Below, one piece after another: positions 18,085-26,480 of a stretch of DNA of 64,000 nucleotides. Position 1 is the stretch's first letter, and every line of letters begins with the position of its first letter. Source of the stretch: JAFGDH01 sp964447525 (GTDB taxonomy: Archaea; Aenigmatarchaeota; Aenigmatarchaeia; QMZP01; QMZT01); the NCBI GenBank assembly GCA_964447525.1, contig CAYUSU010000002.1, positions 1 to 64,000 on the forward strand, given 5' to 3'. A program made the translations under genes and the position numbers. Below the pieces are notes generated by a model. It was given only the letters and a program-made list of their open reading frames with translations. It did no database searches and was not told where the DNA came from.

Positions 18085-18684
18085 TTATCTTGCCCCTTCC
18101 GCTTCCCTCTCTATCCTGTTCTTTTCCTGGATCACGCTGTTCCTCTGGTCGCCTGTTGATATAGCGATCAGTTCGTCAGCCATGATACCCGGAAGCCTTT
18201 TCCTTTTCCGGAAGGATGACTGGAATATGTCCTGTGCGATAAGCTTAAGTGCGATGTCCAGCCTTCTTTGAGGGGTCGTGACCACGGATTTTCGGGCGAT
18301 TATGCCACCGAGCCTGTAACCCATAACTTCCTCAAGAAGAGCACTGTTCTCTATCGCCTCTACCAGAACCTGCACGGGGTTCTTTTTCGTTTTGTTGTGG
18401 ATTATCTCGAAGCTTTCCTTTACCGCCAGATACACGTTTATGTAACTTCCCGTGACATGCCCTGAAGAGAGTTTGTGCTTCTTACCCTTGTGACCCGGGA
18501 CGCGGAGCTTGTTTATGAACCTCTCCACTATGCACATGTCGGCCTTGTGGATGGATGGCCTGTTGAGCTTTCCTGATGACTTGGGAACAATAATCGGACG
18601 GAGATTGATGTATCTCCTCAGACCGGCGTCATTCACCTTCACTTCGGAAAGGTCCCACCTGTTGAACAAGAGTATTTTATCCAT
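18085..18684 (-). CDS. rps7: Ribosomal protein uS7
   Basis: 199 residues, the archaeal length. uS7 binds the 3' domain of 16S rRNA and shapes the head and E site of the small subunit. Recognised by the central block VEAIENSALLEEVMGYRLGG and the ending of the archaeal form. The start lies 4 bases after the uS12 stop. Order S12-S7-EF2 is the conserved str-type arrangement. Confidence 0.96.
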   Translation of the reverse strand: MDKILLFNRWDLSEVKVNDAGLRRYINLRPIIVPKSSGKLNRPSIHKADMCIVERFINKLRVPGHKGKKHKLSSGHVTGSYINVYLAVKESFEIIHNKTKKNPVQVLVEAIENSALLEEVMGYRLGGIIARKSVVTTPQRRLDIALKLIAQDIFQSSFRKRKRLPGIMADELIAISTGDQRNSVIQEKNRIEREAEGAR

Positions 18685-18688
18685 TCTA

Positions 18689-19111
18689 TCATTCCTTCTT
18701 CTTCTGCTTCTTTCCCTTTAATATTTCCTTGAGAGAAATGCCGTTAACGGCTATGACCTTGTATTTGATGCCGTGCATTGATCCGACAGCTCCGCCCTGG
18801 GAACCGCCAAGACCGGTTATGGTCACTTCGTCATGTTCGTCTATGTGTTTGATAGCGCCGGTTTTAGGCACGAAAGCCGTGACCTGTATGCCGTTTTTTA
18901 TTATCTGACAGCGAACTGCCTTGATTATACCTGAATGAGGCTGCTTTTGTTCGATTCCTTTCTTCTTCAGGACCAGCGCCCTCGCAAGCGGAGCTCCTCT
19001 CAGAGGCATCTTCCCCCAGAGCTTGAGCTTCTTTCGTTTGTACTGGTCGGAGTTCCATCTGAACTTCTTCCTCTTCCTCTTCAGATTCCTTGCGGAAAAA
19101 TGTCCCGTCAT
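18689..19111 (-). CDS. rps12: Ribosomal protein uS12
   Basis: 140 residues, as in archaea. uS12 lies at the decoding centre. The conserved loop is visible as AFVPKTGAIKHIDEHDEV and upstream PHSGIIKAVRCQIIKNG. Both are signature segments of the archaeal/eukaryotic form. Spaced 4 bases from NusA upstream and from uS7 downstream, so a single transcription unit. Confidence 0.96.
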   Translation of the reverse strand: MTGHFSARNLKRKRKKFRWNSDQYKRKKLKLWGKMPLRGAPLARALVLKKKGIEQKQPHSGIIKAVRCQIIKNGIQVTAFVPKTGAIKHIDEHDEVTITGLGGSQGGAVGSMHGIKYKVIAVNGISLKEILKGKKQKKKE

Positions 19112-19115
19112 GTTA

Positions 19116-19520
19116 TCACTTAAGCTTCAGGTTGTTGATCTCGAAATGCCTTTTCAGGAATTCCCTGATGGCCTTTATGTTCCTTCCGTTCCTTCCGATT
19201 ACCGTCGATCTCTCACTGGAAGGAATGGTGATCACGATTGAATCATCACTCATGTCTAGCGTCTTGATACTCGGAACCATGCTCCTCAGCAATCCCTCCG
19301 CAGTATCCGCATATTCGAATATTTTTATCGTCTTTCCCATCGCTCTCTCGACGGATTTTATGGTTGCGCCGTTCTTGCCTATTGCGAGTCCCATTTTCCC
19401 GGGCTCAATAAGGAAATAAGCGCACATCTCGTCTATCAGGCAGTCCCTTACATGAACGCCTGTTATTTCCTCAAATGTCGCTACTGCGCGTATGTGTTCG
19501 GTTCCCAGTTTTACTCCCAT
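19116..19520 (-). CDS. nusA: Archaeal NusA-like KH-domain protein
   Basis: 134 residues with two KH domains marked by GLAIGKNGATIKSVE and TVIGRNGRNIKAI, each with the GxxG RNA-binding loop. Archaeal NusA lacks the polymerase-binding N-terminal domain of the bacterial protein; it is thought to bind RNA during transcription or antitermination. Position between L30e and S12 is the usual archaeal one. Confidence 0.93.
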   Translation of the reverse strand: MGVKLGTEHIRAVATFEEITGVHVRDCLIDEMCAYFLIEPGKMGLAIGKNGATIKSVERAMGKTIKIFEYADTAEGLLRSMVPSIKTLDMSDDSIVITIPSSERSTVIGRNGRNIKAIREFLKRHFEINNLKLK

Positions 19521-19524
19521 AATT

Positions 19525-19788
19525 TCACTTTTTTATCCCCAGCGTTACTATGTTGAAAGGTTTACCGCAGAACTCCCCTAACTGCCGGGAGTTTCCAGTG
19601 AACATCTTTACCTCGATACCAAAGTTTTTATTGTAGTAGTTTAAATCCCTTTTCGTACTTTCCGGTATGTTTGAGGCATATATCACCACATTTAATTCCG
19701 AATTCTTGGTCATTGCCTCGACCTGTTTTAATCCAAGCACGATCTTTTTTTCCTTCATTGCAGCCTTTATGATTTCTTTTGTTTCCAT
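19525..19788 (-). CDS. rpl30e: Ribosomal protein eL30
   Basis: 87 residues of the L7Ae/L30e fold; family members bind kink-turn RNA. Recognised by GLKQVEAMTKNSELNVVIYA and the position next to nusA. In many archaea RNA polymerase subunits precede it; here uS8 precedes it directly, so the polymerase genes have been lost from this place. Confidence 0.92.
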   Translation of the reverse strand: METKEIIKAAMKEKKIVLGLKQVEAMTKNSELNVVIYASNIPESTKRDLNYYNKNFGIEVKMFTGNSRQLGEFCGKPFNIVTLGIKK

Positions 19789-19797
19789 AGTATCACT

Positions 19798-20184
19798 CTA
19801 GTAAATATAACCCAAAAGCACGCCGCCGATCCCTTCTTCCTTCGCCTGCGAATGGCTCATTAATCCATTAGACGTGGAAATTAGCATCAGACCGACGTTC
19901 ACTGATGGAAGATATCTCTTTTCCCACCTGATTATGTCATTCTTCCCTATCTCGAACCTCGGACGGACAACCTTGCAGTTGTTTATCCTCCCGACCAGCT
20001 CTATCTTGAATTTCCCGCTCTTCCCATCCTCTATGAACTCGAATTTGCCGATGTAGTTGTTTTTCTGCATTATTTCGAGAATCTCCTTTATGAGCTTTGT
20101 TGCGGGGGTTATGCACATTCTTTTACCTATCATTTCCGCGTTCTTCAGCGTAACGAACATATCCGCCAGTATATCGTGTCTCAT
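19798..20184 (-). CDS. rps8: Ribosomal protein uS8
   Basis: 128 residues, matching the archaeal form, starting MRHDILADMFVTLKNAE. It binds the central domain of 16S rRNA and in many species represses its own operon. In most archaea L6, L32e, L19e, L18, S5, L30 and L15 follow; here the next gene is eL30 of a different operon. Confidence 0.95.
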   Translation of the reverse strand: MRHDILADMFVTLKNAEMIGKRMCITPATKLIKEILEIMQKNNYIGKFEFIEDGKSGKFKIELVGRINNCKVVRPRFEIGKNDIIRWEKRYLPSVNVGLMLISTSNGLMSHSQAKEEGIGGVLLGYIY

Positions 20185-20191
20185 AATATCC

Positions 20192-20413
20192 CTAACTGAA
20201 CTTGCTAAAACCCAGATCCTCCGCGACTTCCCTGAAGCACTGCCTGCAATAACGGAGTCCGTACTTGTTTATCACTCCCTCGGTTTTACCGCATTTCCTG
20301 CATGGAGTCATGTTTCTCCCGTGTTTTCTGTCCTTCTGTTTGTTGAACTTCAGAAACCTGGCCAGCTTTATCTTCTTGTTCTCTATCTGGTGTTTCGCGT
20401 TTTCGTAAGTCAT
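20192..20413 (-). CDS. rps14: Ribosomal protein uS14, zinc-binding form with N-terminal extension
   Basis: 73 residues. The C-terminal part has the zinc site CRKCGKT...YCRQCFRE of archaeal uS14, which is usually about 50-57 residues. The extra basic N-terminus (MTYENAKHQIENKKIK and so on) is in frame from the ATG at 20413; a shorter start inside (MTPCRKCG) would lack the usual leader. Located between uL5 and uS8 as expected. Confidence 0.92.
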   Translation of the reverse strand: MTYENAKHQIENKKIKLARFLKFNKQKDRKHGRNMTPCRKCGKTEGVINKYGLRYCRQCFREVAEDLGFSKFS

Positions 20414-20421
20414 AGTAATCT

Positions 20422-20940
20422 TTATCCCTTTGTATTTTTAACTATTTCAACATTAAACTCCTTTTTAACCCATTCCATCGCTTCCTCCGGTTTTATCATT
20501 TGCCCCTTTCCGACCTTCTTTGGTCTTATCATCCTTTTCTTTATCCTGTAACCCCTTCTTTCTAGTGTGGCGCATACATCCATTCCCATTATCCCTATGT
20601 CCGGGTCGTATTTGATACCTGGTAGATGTATGTATTCCTTGACGCCCATGGAAAAGTTACCGTTTTTATCAAAGCTTTTTGCCGGAAGCTTGTTTTCCAG
20701 ACCCTTTAACACGTTCACGATAAAATCTTTCGCCTTGGTTCCCCTCATGGTAACCTTCACCCCTATAGGCCTTCCCTTGGCCCCGCCGAATGTCGTCCTT
20801 TTGTAGGTTTTGGTGACCACTATCTTTTCACCTGAAAGTTTGGAAACCAGCCTTTTTGCGTTTTCCAGCTTCGGACCGGCTTCCCCTGCCCCGATGTTGA
20901 TCGTGACCTTCTCCAGTCGTATTTCTTTCATTGCGTTCAT
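20422..20940 (-). CDS. rpl5: Ribosomal protein uL5
   Basis: 172 residues. uL5 binds 5S rRNA and the central protuberance. Recognised by KVTINIGAGEAGPKLENAK at the N-terminus and DPDIGIMGMDVCATLERRGY in the C-terminal half. Its ATG overlaps the eS4 stop by 4 bases, a sign of translational coupling. Confidence 0.95.
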   Translation of the reverse strand: MNAMKEIRLEKVTINIGAGEAGPKLENAKRLVSKLSGEKIVVTKTYKRTTFGGAKGRPIGVKVTMRGTKAKDFIVNVLKGLENKLPAKSFDKNGNFSMGVKEYIHLPGIKYDPDIGIMGMDVCATLERRGYRIKKRMIRPKKVGKGQMIKPEEAMEWVKKEFNVEIVKNTKG

Positions 20941-21608
20941 TTGAATTCACCTATGAGAATGTAATCCTTGACAGTTTCGATTTCCTTATCGTCTGTCTTT
21001 ACGACTATCCTGTTCGTGCCGAGCATGCTTTTCTTCTCAAATATCTCCTTGATCTTTCCCTTCGCGCCCGGGTTCTTACCAGAAATAATCATGCAATCTG
21101 TCCCTTTCTCAAATTTTAGGTGCTTCAGTATCTTTTGTTCCGGAAGCTTGATTATGACAGAGTCGCTGGTCTTGTAATTCCCCTTATCTACGATTATGTT
21201 CCTGCCATCATGGAGGTTAAGCTGTGTCTTTCCGCCCCTGATCAGGACCTTGTTGTTTATCCTGCATATCTTCTGATCAACGTTTTTTGTTTCCTCGATA
21301 ACGAGCCCTTTCGAATCGACGCTGATCCTGTACGCCTTTTTCATGGCCGGGATCTCTATGACGTCCATGAGCCCTACCGGGAAGTTAGGATCCTTCTTCT
21401 CGGTCTTGTCTACCAGTATACTGCCGTTCTTTATGATTTTGCTGGCTTCCTTCGCGTTGTCAGCCAGCTGAAGAACGTTCCTTACGAGCACAAGAAGAGG
21501 AATGCACCTTTTGATCGGATGCGGACCAGGGTTTGGCCTGGTAACGAATTCCTTCTCTTTCTTTGGAACTTTCCAATATGACGGGATGCTGTATCGCTTT
21601 AAATGCAT
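20937..21608 (-). CDS. rps4e: Ribosomal protein eS4
   Basis: 223 residues with the archaeal/eukaryotic eS4 pattern: N-terminal HLKRYSIPSYWKVPKKEKEF, an S4-like RNA-binding domain in the middle, and a C-terminal KOW segment with NPGAKGKIKEI. eS4 contacts the 5' domain of 16S rRNA. Follows uL24 by one base and overlaps uL5. Confidence 0.95.
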   Translation of the reverse strand: MHLKRYSIPSYWKVPKKEKEFVTRPNPGPHPIKRCIPLLVLVRNVLQLADNAKEASKIIKNGSILVDKTEKKDPNFPVGLMDVIEIPAMKKAYRISVDSKGLVIEETKNVDQKICRINNKVLIRGGKTQLNLHDGRNIIVDKGNYKTSDSVIIKLPEQKILKHLKFEKGTDCMIISGKNPGAKGKIKEIFEKKSMLGTNRIVVKTDDKEIETVKDYILIGEFK

Positions 21609-21609
21609 A

Positions 21610-22005
21610 TCAACCCTTCTCCTTTTTTGCCCTCTCGATTATCATCTGTCTCCTCTTGTCTTCCATTTTCGGCTCGACAATGATCAGATTAGATGGATTT
21701 ACGGGCTTGAGTACTTCTGAACCATCAACCTTCTTTACGTTTAACCCCTCTATGAATACCTTGGTTCGTTTGAGGTCTATCTTGTCTATCTTCCCCTTAA
21801 AACCCTTCGAAGTCCCGCGCATGACCTTTACCTCGTCCCCTACCCTTAAAGGAAGGGATCGCCTTTCAAAACGACTCCTGAGTGTTTCAGAGAGGTGGGC
21901 GCTGACGAACTTCTGTTTTACGTGCATCGGAGCGTTGTGCCTGAATTTTCTTTGCTTCCTCGGCTGCACGCTCGAGTTCCATTTGTTTGACCATTCCTGT
22001 TTCAT
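21610..22005 (-). CDS. rpl24: Ribosomal protein uL24
   Basis: 131 residues with the KOW motif as GDEVKVMRGTSKGFKGKI in the middle, preceded by the archaeal N-terminal helix containing PMHVKQKFVSAHLSETL. It starts large-subunit assembly by binding the 5' end of 23S rRNA. Adjacent to uL14 with no intergenic base. Confidence 0.95.
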   Translation of the reverse strand: MKQEWSNKWNSSVQPRKQRKFRHNAPMHVKQKFVSAHLSETLRSRFERRSLPLRVGDEVKVMRGTSKGFKGKIDKIDLKRTKVFIEGLNVKKVDGSEVLKPVNPSNLIIVEPKMEDKRRQMIIERAKKEKG

Positions 22006-22404
22006 TTAAACCACTATGCTTGCGATCTTCCCTATGGTGGGGAATCGCTCTACGACCTCTTTGGCAATCGGTCCCTTGATCTGGGTACCCTTCGGATCGC
22101 CCTTTTCGTCTACTACGACTGCGGCATTCTCCTCGAACTGAATATGAATCCCGTCAGGCCTCTTGTATTCCTTCCTCTGTCGAACAATTACGGCCCTCAG
22201 AACCTCATGCCTGACCTTTTCGGTTCCTACCCTGACTTTGCAGAAAACCAGAGAAGCTACTCCTGCTATTGGCTTTGCCCTTCGGTTACCCTTGAAACCC
22301 TTGACGGCGATTATTTCCAGCATCTTCGCCCCGGAGTTGTCAATGCATTTCAGCCTTGTTTTTGGCATCAGCGTTTTCACAATCCTGGACGATATTGCCT
22401 TCAT
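22006..22404 (-). CDS. rpl14: Ribosomal protein uL14
   Basis: 132 residues. Conserved segments LKCIDNSGAKMLEIIAVKG and RPDGIHIQFEENAAVVVD are visible. uL14 lies at the subunit interface near the factor-binding site. The start codon overlaps the uS17 stop by one base. Confidence 0.96.
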   Translation of the reverse strand: MKAISSRIVKTLMPKTRLKCIDNSGAKMLEIIAVKGFKGNRRAKPIAGVASLVFCKVRVGTEKVRHEVLRAVIVRQRKEYKRPDGIHIQFEENAAVVVDEKGDPKGTQIKGPIAKEVVERFPTIGKIASIVV

Positions 22405-22733
22405 TATTTTTCACCTTTTTTCTGTACCACGACGAAATGTTTCGTCTTGGAAAGAGATCTGCACTCGGCAATAACGACCTTTTCGCCTTCCCTTGCTTTT
22501 ATGCAGGGAGGATTGTGGGCAGAGACCTTGGATTTTTTCTTTTCGTATCTCTGGTATTTCGTAATAAAATCATGAAATCCCCATTCCACTCGTACGGTGT
22601 TGTGGGTCTTTGCGGACTTGACTATGCCCTCGAATACCCTTCCCCTGACTGGCATTTTCCCGTGCCATGGGCACTTGGGATCTTCACATTCCCCTTGGGG
22701 CGGCTTCAAACCAAGTCCGATATCTTTTTTCAT
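22404..22733 (-). CDS. rps17: Ribosomal protein uS17
   Basis: About 109 residues with the archaeal N-terminus KPPQGECEDPKCPWHGKMP, which carries two cysteines and a histidine. I prefer the ATG at 22733 over an in-frame GTG at 22751, because a TATA box (TATTTAAATAAGG, about 22755-22765) lies about 27 bases upstream, fitting a leaderless start. It therefore heads a leftward transcript, whereas in most archaea Rpp29, aIF1 and L29 precede it directly. Confidence 0.93.
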   Translation of the reverse strand: MKKDIGLGLKPPQGECEDPKCPWHGKMPVRGRVFEGIVKSAKTHNTVRVEWGFHDFITKYQRYEKKKSKVSAHNPPCIKAREGEKVVIAECRSLSKTKHFVVVQKKGEK

Positions 22734-22842
22734 ACTAATTCCATTGTCCACCTTATTTAAATACCCTATAGTTAATTAAACGAATTATATATTAGAAGGG
22801 TTAAATATTTAAGTACTTTCTGAGGCAAAAAAGGCGAAATCG

Positions 22843-23261
22843 ATGGAAAATGGGGATCGCGCATACATCGGAGTGGACAATATTATCATAAACGATGAAG
22901 GTGAAATCCTTTTAGCCAGACGATCTGAAAACGCAAAAACCTTCCCTGGTATGTGGAACCTGGTTTCAGGTGATGTGGAAGCAGGGGAATCCATCGAGGA
23001 TGCCCTCAAGCGAGAAGCAAAAGAGGAAGCGGGCGTGGATATCGAGATAGTCAGGTTTACCGGGAGATATTACGACCGACCCGGGAGGCATCCGACCAAA
23101 ACCGTTATCTGCCTCCCTCATATCTGCAAAATATCCAGCGGAGAGCCGCACGTAGCCACACCGGAAGAGGTCGCAGAGGTCAGGTGGTTCTCCCCGGAGG
23201 AAATCCGGGACATCGAACTGGCATATGATCACAAGCAGATGCTGAAGGACGAGGGTCTGAT
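22843..23261 (+). CDS. NUDIX hydrolase, 3' end lost in the assembly gap
   Basis: About 139 residues before the N run. The Nudix box is perfect: G-x5-E-x7-REAKEEAGV within residues about 46-68. Such enzymes hydrolyse nucleoside diphosphates linked to other groups, from damaged nucleotides to NADH or sugar nucleotides. The segment after the box (RPGRHPTKTVICLPHICKIS) resembles ADP-ribose or nucleotide-triphosphate clean-up types, but the substrate is not clear. It reads rightward from a promoter shared with uS17. The C-terminus is missing because of the gap. Confidence 0.85.
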
Positions 23262-23361
23262 NNNNNNNNNNNNNNNNNNNNNNNNNNNNNNNNNNNNNNN
23301 NNNNNNNNNNNNNNNNNNNNNNNNNNNNNNNNNNNNNNNNNNNNNNNNNNNNNNNNNNNNN
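23262..23361. other. Assembly gap of 100 N
   Basis: Exactly 100 undetermined bases. The round number implies a scaffold join of unknown real length, so the distance between the NUDIX gene and the ThyX-like gene is not known, and the two flanks need not be truly adjacent. Confidence 0.99.
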
Positions 23362-23414
23362 TTTAAAAGAATTCATTCCTATTCTAAACTACCGATAATC
23401 TTGGGGTTTTGATC

Positions 23415-24914
23415 ATGGTGTTCTCGGAAGATGACAGGAAGATTCTGGAAAAGCACGTTACGAACGTAGACAGCGATATATACGCATTATACAACCTCCC
23501 TCCGGAGGTTGTGGCGGTCCTTTTTGCATACGTCTCACGTTCGCCCGCCAGCTTCAAGGATAACCTTCTCAAACTGATCAAAAACAAGGATCTGGATATG
23601 GGCGAGCTAATAACCACGTTCCGTGACAAAGGGAATGAGTTCGAAGAAGCCAGGCGAAAGGCGAAGGAATTCCACGAGAAATGGGTCGTAGGGTACGGCC
23701 ACTCGAGTGTTGCTGAACACGCTTTTGCAAGCATAGCCATCGAGAACGTCTCCATCCTTGCTACCAAGGTGATCGAGGATAATCGTCTCGCCTCATACAC
23801 CGAGAAATCAACAAGATATCAGGTATTCGATCGTAATCGCTACTACAAGCCATCCAGGCTCATGAATTCTGATCAGGGTAAAAGATACGAGGACTTCGTT
23901 AATTCTCTATTCGATTTTTACACCGAAAACATGCCTAAAATGATGGAATTCGTGAGATCAAAACATCCGATGCCGGAAGGAATGAGTGAACGTCTTTATG
24001 ATTCAATTTCAAATGCAAGAGCTTGTGATGTTATGAGATATGCCCTTCCTGCCGCAACGCTGACTAATCTGGGAATGACAATAAACGCACGTGCTCTTGA
24101 GCATGCGATACTCAAGCTGTTATCACATCCGCTGGAAGAAATGAACAATATCGGGACCAGTATGAAAGAGGAGGTCACTAAGATCATTCCTACATTAGTC
24201 AAATACGCTGACAGGAACGAATACATCACGGAAACGAACCAATCCATGCAATACCTTTCGAATAACGGCCATTCGGATGACCAGAAGCCTGTGTCGCTGG
24301 TCGAATATGATCAGGAAGCGGAAAACAAGCTGATAGCATCCATACTTTACCGCTATTCAGAGAAACCTTATGAACAAATAAAGAAGGAAGTCGAATCGAT
24401 GGGAACCGAGGAGAAAGCGAAGGTAATGGACGGATTCCTCGGAAAGATGGGAAAACATGACATCCCCATGAGGGAACTGGAGCACGTTTATTACACCTTC
24501 GATATTCTGGTGGATTATGGAGCGTTCCGTGACATTCAGCGCCATCGCATGTGTACGCAGACCAACCAGGATCTTACCACGAGGCTCGGTTATTCGATAC
24601 CGAAAGAGATGGAAGAAACCGGTCTCAGGGATCAATACGTTGAACTGATGGAGAAAGCGAAAGAGACGTTCGAGGAGATCTCCAAGGAATTCCCGAAGGA
24701 GGCCCAGTATCTGGTCCCTCTCGCCTTTAAGAAGCGTACACTGTTCACATGGAACCTAAGGGAGTTATTCTGGTTCATTCGCCTGCGTTCGGGGAAGGAG
24801 GGACACGAATCCTACCGAAAGATCGCCTGCCAGGTATATGATGAACTAGAGAGAGTGCACCCACTACTGGCGAAATACATAACGGTAGAAAGAATGGACG
24901 GACCGGCGAGATAG
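23415..24914 (+). CDS. Tandem ThyX-like protein (flavin-dependent thymidylate synthase superfamily)
   Basis: 499 residues, about twice a normal ThyX. I use the ATG at 23415 rather than a TTG two codons earlier. Both halves resemble ThyX: the first has VGYGHSSVAEHAF and NRLASYTEKSTRYQ, and the second has FRDIQRHRMCTQTNQDLTTR and FTWNLRELFWFIRLR. The normal ThyX motif is RHRxxSxxxxSxR; the second half keeps RHR but has threonines instead of the serines, and the first lacks RHR altogether. ThyX makes dTMP from dUMP with FAD and methylene-tetrahydrofolate. Whether this divergent double form does so is not certain. Confidence 0.82.
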   Translation: MVFSEDDRKILEKHVTNVDSDIYALYNLPPEVVAVLFAYVSRSPASFKDNLLKLIKNKDLDMGELITTFRDKGNEFEEARRKAKEFHEKWVVGYGHSSVAEHAFASIAIENVSILATKVIEDNRLASYTEKSTRYQVFDRNRYYKPSRLMNSDQGKRYEDFVNSLFDFYTENMPKMMEFVRSKHPMPEGMSERLYDSISNARACDVMRYALPAATLTNLGMTINARALEHAILKLLSHPLEEMNNIGTSMKEEVTKIIPTLVKYADRNEYITETNQSMQYLSNNGHSDDQKPVSLVEYDQEAENKLIASILYRYSEKPYEQIKKEVESMGTEEKAKVMDGFLGKMGKHDIPMRELEHVYYTFDILVDYGAFRDIQRHRMCTQTNQDLTTRLGYSIPKEMEETGLRDQYVELMEKAKETFEEISKEFPKEAQYLVPLAFKKRTLFTWNLRELFWFIRLRSGKEGHESYRKIACQVYDELERVHPLLAKYITVERMDGPAR

Positions 24915-25565
24915 CTATTTCTCTATTATTTCAATAATCTCTTCCGGACTGTCGGCGAAATGGATGAGTCCCATGTCTTTCTCGTCATTTATCAGGAAAT
25001 CCTCTTTCAGGGGATTGTTTTTCAGCCATTCGAAAAGTCCCTGCCAGTATTTCCTGTTCACGCATATTATAGGGACTGTGTCCACGATGCCTGTCTGCAT
25101 GAGGACGAGATACTCAAAGAGTTCGTTGAGTGCCCCGAAACCACCCGGATAGAATATAAGAGCTTCACTTTTTATCGACATTATGAATCTCCTCACGAAC
25201 ATGAAATGGAATGACATCTCGTCGGTGAAGATGGGATCATTGACTTTTTCGCCTTTTAGAAGCTCTGCTTTGAGTCCGATAGAAGGAGCGCCTGCCTCTT
25301 TCGCTCCGGAATTTGCGGCGTGCATTATACCTGGACCACCACCGCTGATTATCGCATATCCTTTCTTTCCGAGTTCTTTCGCGGTCTTTTTACAGTGTTC
25401 GTAGTACCTGTTATCCGGTTTTACCCGATGTGAACCGAATATCGTGATTATCTTTTTGTCAACCTTGTTCAGAAGCGAAAGGCCATCGTTTATCTCTTCC
25501 CTGACCTTGCTGACAGTCCATTCGGTATTAGAGTAATATTCTGTGTTCTTGTGCATATGTGTCAT
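24915..25565 (-). CDS. LOG-family Rossmann protein (lysine decarboxylase-like / nucleotide phosphoribohydrolase)
   Basis: About 216 residues; ATG at 25565 preferred over an in-frame GTG at 25574. Motifs: ISGGGPGIMHAANSGAKEAG and PGGFGALNELFEYLVLMQTG, a variant of the LOG signature PGGxGTxxE with alanine for threonine. Characterised LOG proteins release a base from nucleoside 5'-monophosphates. It begins three bases after the Rpp29 stop, so it is read as the last gene of the L4-to-Rpp29 operon and meets the ThyX-like gene tail-to-tail. Confidence 0.85.
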   Translation of the reverse strand: MTHMHKNTEYYSNTEWTVSKVREEINDGLSLLNKVDKKIITIFGSHRVKPDNRYYEHCKKTAKELGKKGYAIISGGGPGIMHAANSGAKEAGAPSIGLKAELLKGEKVNDPIFTDEMSFHFMFVRRFIMSIKSEALIFYPGGFGALNELFEYLVLMQTGIVDTVPIICVNRKYWQGLFEWLKNNPLKEDFLINDEKDMGLIHFADSPEEIIEIIEK

Positions 25566-25567
25566 GT

Positions 25568-25849
25568 TTACCACTTCCTGAATTTCTTCTTGATCCGATC
25601 CTCTGGCCGTGAGACGAGGATGTTACCGTCTATTATGACCTTTGTCTTGTCCGGCAGGGTAAAAACAAACGTACAATCGTCTTTGGATAGGGTGATCTCC
25701 TTCTTGTCGGTTTTCTCGATAATGAAGGTGTTCCTGGTCTCGTTGATCACTTTCCCGCGGATACCGATTGATTTGGGGTTGGATGATTCTTTCACTTCGA
25801 TCTTCAGTCCAATCAGTTCATGACGGACTATGTTTTCAGGCGTGATCAT
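25568..25849 (-). CDS. rnp1: RNase P protein component 1 (Rpp29/Pop4)
   Basis: 93 residues with the Sm-like fold pattern: ENIVRHELIGLKIEV at the start, GIRGKVINETRNTFII and DGNILVSRPEDRIKKKFRKW at the end. It binds the specificity domain of RNase P RNA, which trims tRNA 5' leaders. Placed after aIF1 as in many archaeal ribosomal operons, although uS17 no longer follows directly. Confidence 0.93.
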   Translation of the reverse strand: MITPENIVRHELIGLKIEVKESSNPKSIGIRGKVINETRNTFIIEKTDKKEITLSKDDCTFVFTLPDKTKVIIDGNILVSRPEDRIKKKFRKW

Positions 25850-25906
25850 AGAAATATCTTGATAACTGTATTAAAAACGCTTCCTTTCACACTACGGTCC
25901 TGAACC

Positions 25907-26212
25907 TCAGAGCACTTCGATGTTCTCTTCCGGGAATCCGAGCTTGACAAGTATGTCTTTGATCCTTCTCCTGTGGTCACCCTGAAGTTCGATCACATCG
26001 CCTTTAAGGGTTCCACCACACGCAAGCTTGTTTTTCAGCTGTTTCATGATATCTTTCAGGTCAATTTCCTTGCTGATCCCAGAAATTAGTGTTATGTGTT
26101 TTCCGTATCTCTTTCGGTCGTGGCTGACGCGTATCTTTTCCTCTTCTTTAGCGACGATGTCGCATACGCATATGCTCTTGTCAAGACCGCATTTTTTACA
26201 GATTTCGCTCAT
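25907..26212 (-). CDS. Translation initiation factor aIF1 (SUI1 family)
   Basis: 101 residues: an N-terminal zinc-finger-like part (CKKCGLDKSICVCD) followed by the SUI1 core with KNKLACGGTLKGDVIELQGDHR. aIF1 checks start-codon pairing on the small subunit, working with initiator tRNA and aIF2. Located between uL29 and Rpp29, the classical archaeal order. Confidence 0.95.
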   Translation of the reverse strand: MSEICKKCGLDKSICVCDIVAKEEEKIRVSHDRKRYGKHITLISGISKEIDLKDIMKQLKNKLACGGTLKGDVIELQGDHRRRIKDILVKLGFPEENIEVL

Positions 26213-26279
26213 CTCTTGAACTCACCCTCCGTTTTAAAAAAAGAATTTCTCTCTCGTGCGGGAATGGAATATGTCATTT

Positions 26280-26480
26280 TCACTTCTTTTCCCCTTTTAC
26301 CGTAAGTATCCTCGCTATCGTTCTCCGAATCTCTTTTATCCTTCCCGGAGATATCACAGAAGCGCCTATGTGGATGTTGGCCTTTTCTTTGCTCATCTCC
26401 AGCCTCATCTCTTTCATATGCTTCCCCATCTCCTTCTCGTCCATTTTTCTGATATCCTTCATTCGGAGTATGGCCATCAT
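26280..26480 (-). CDS. rpl29: Ribosomal protein uL29
   Basis: 66 residues of mostly helical protein with RMKDIRKMDEKEMGKHMKEM and a conserved basic ending RRTIARILTV. uL29 sits at the tunnel exit on the large subunit. The start overlaps the uS3 stop by 4 bases. A 67-base spacer without a gene separates it from aIF1. Confidence 0.92.
   Translation of the reverse strand: MMAILRMKDIRKMDEKEMGKHMKEMRLEMSKEKANIHIGASVISPGRIKEIRRTIARILTVKGEKK

Noticed and set aside
23262..23361. Reading frame running through the N block from NUDIX into 23412
   Set aside because: The gap length is artificial, so continuity of the frame after it means nothing.
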